From: an uncultured Lachnospiraceae bacterium
Lineage (GTDB): Bacteria > Bacillota > Clostridia > Lachnospirales > Lachnospiraceae
NCBI GenBank assembly: GCA_946406305.1
Contig: CAMJKC010000110.1
Coordinates: forward strand, 1 to 5,679
Direction: 5' to 3'
DNA: 5,679 nt
Made by a program: the position numbers and the translations under genes. Below are positions 5,500 through 5,679 of this stretch, piece by piece (the stretch's first letter is position 1; each line of letters starts with the position of its first letter). The notes beneath the pieces were generated by a model that searched no databases, was not told the origin of the DNA, and worked only from the letters and a program-made list of their open reading frames with translations.

Positions 5500-5679
5500 T
5501 TAAATAATCATTTCAATTTGATTTAAAATTTCTTTTATACTTCTACTTTTATTTGTTATTATTTGTTTAATTTTATCTCTATTTTCATTTGTAACTATAA
5601 ATACTTTTGTATCATCTCTATTTTTTATATAATTTATAAAATCTGAATCTGCTTTTTGAAGTACTCCTATTACAAGTAT
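5500..5679 (-). CDS. C-terminal end of a probable NTPase_1/THEP1-like nucleotide-binding protein (partial)
   Basis: This is the last 59 codons of a gene whose start lies outside the window, ending in TAA at 5502-5500. The frame is open to the window edge. The visible protein begins ILVIGVLQKADSDFI and continues with a KVFIVTNENRDKIKQII stretch. A hydrophobic strand, then 'GV.QK..S.F', then a strand followed by 'VT.ENRD', matches my memory of the C-terminal half of the THEP1/NTPase_1 family of P-loop nucleoside triphosphatases, in which that segment follows the Walker B strand. The Walker A motif would lie outside the window, so nucleotide binding cannot be checked here. The last 20 or so residues (KSRSIKEILNQIEMII) look like an amphipathic helix. 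A promoter follows within about 15 bases of the stop, so it is probably a separate transcription unit from cdaA. The family call is tentative; another P-loop or Rossmann-like protein remains possible. Confidence 0.5.
   Translation of the reverse strand: MLVIGVLQKADSDFINYIKNRDDTKVFIVTNENRDKIKQIITNKSRSIKEILNQIEMII

Overview
The window is very AT-rich, and every credible gene lies on the minus strand, so transcription runs from high to low coordinates. The organism is most likely a low-GC member of the Clostridia (Firmicutes). The evidence is AGGAG-type ribosome binding sites, a YbbR-domain CdaR beside CdaA, a Gram-positive PolC-type replicase start, and CdaA transmembrane wording (WVKNTRLWSLLRG) like that of Lachnospiraceae-type proteins. 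The family-level assignment is inference from memory, not a search.

Layout in transcription order. (1) 5679-5500 is the C-terminal end of a gene that enters from outside the window, probably an NTPase_1/THEP1-like nucleotide-binding protein. (2) 5499-5369 is a 131-base AT-rich intergenic stretch with two sigma-A-type promoter candidates, a 13-bp perfect inverted repeat around the distal promoter, and a 19-codon leader ORF. There is no Shine-Dalgarno sequence before the next gene. (3) 5368-384 is a tight run of six genes: cdaA (di-adenylate cyclase), cdaR (YbbR-domain regulator, GTG start), an unrecognised 88-residue two-helix membrane protein, rseP (site-2 intramembrane metalloprotease), ispG (MEP isoprenoid pathway [4Fe-4S] enzyme) and yfcE (metallophosphodiesterase). 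(4) 400-1 is the start of a seventh gene, most likely polC, which continues past the window edge.

Gaps and overlaps between the genes range from a 17-base overlap to a 29-base gap, and no internal terminator is visible. They probably form one operon read from the promoters above cdaA. Functionally it joins c-di-AMP synthesis (cell-wall and osmotic homeostasis), intramembrane proteolysis (envelope stress and division), isoprenoid precursor supply (undecaprenyl and quinone precursors) and DNA replication. The rseP-ispG-polC order is familiar from Clostridia. The attachment of cdaA-cdaR upstream without glmM, and of yfcE between ispG and polC, is the less usual part. I see no mobile element, CRISPR array, tRNA, rRNA or riboswitch. 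No clearly novel system is evident. The best leads are the cdaA 5' region, the 88-residue membrane protein and the operon composition.
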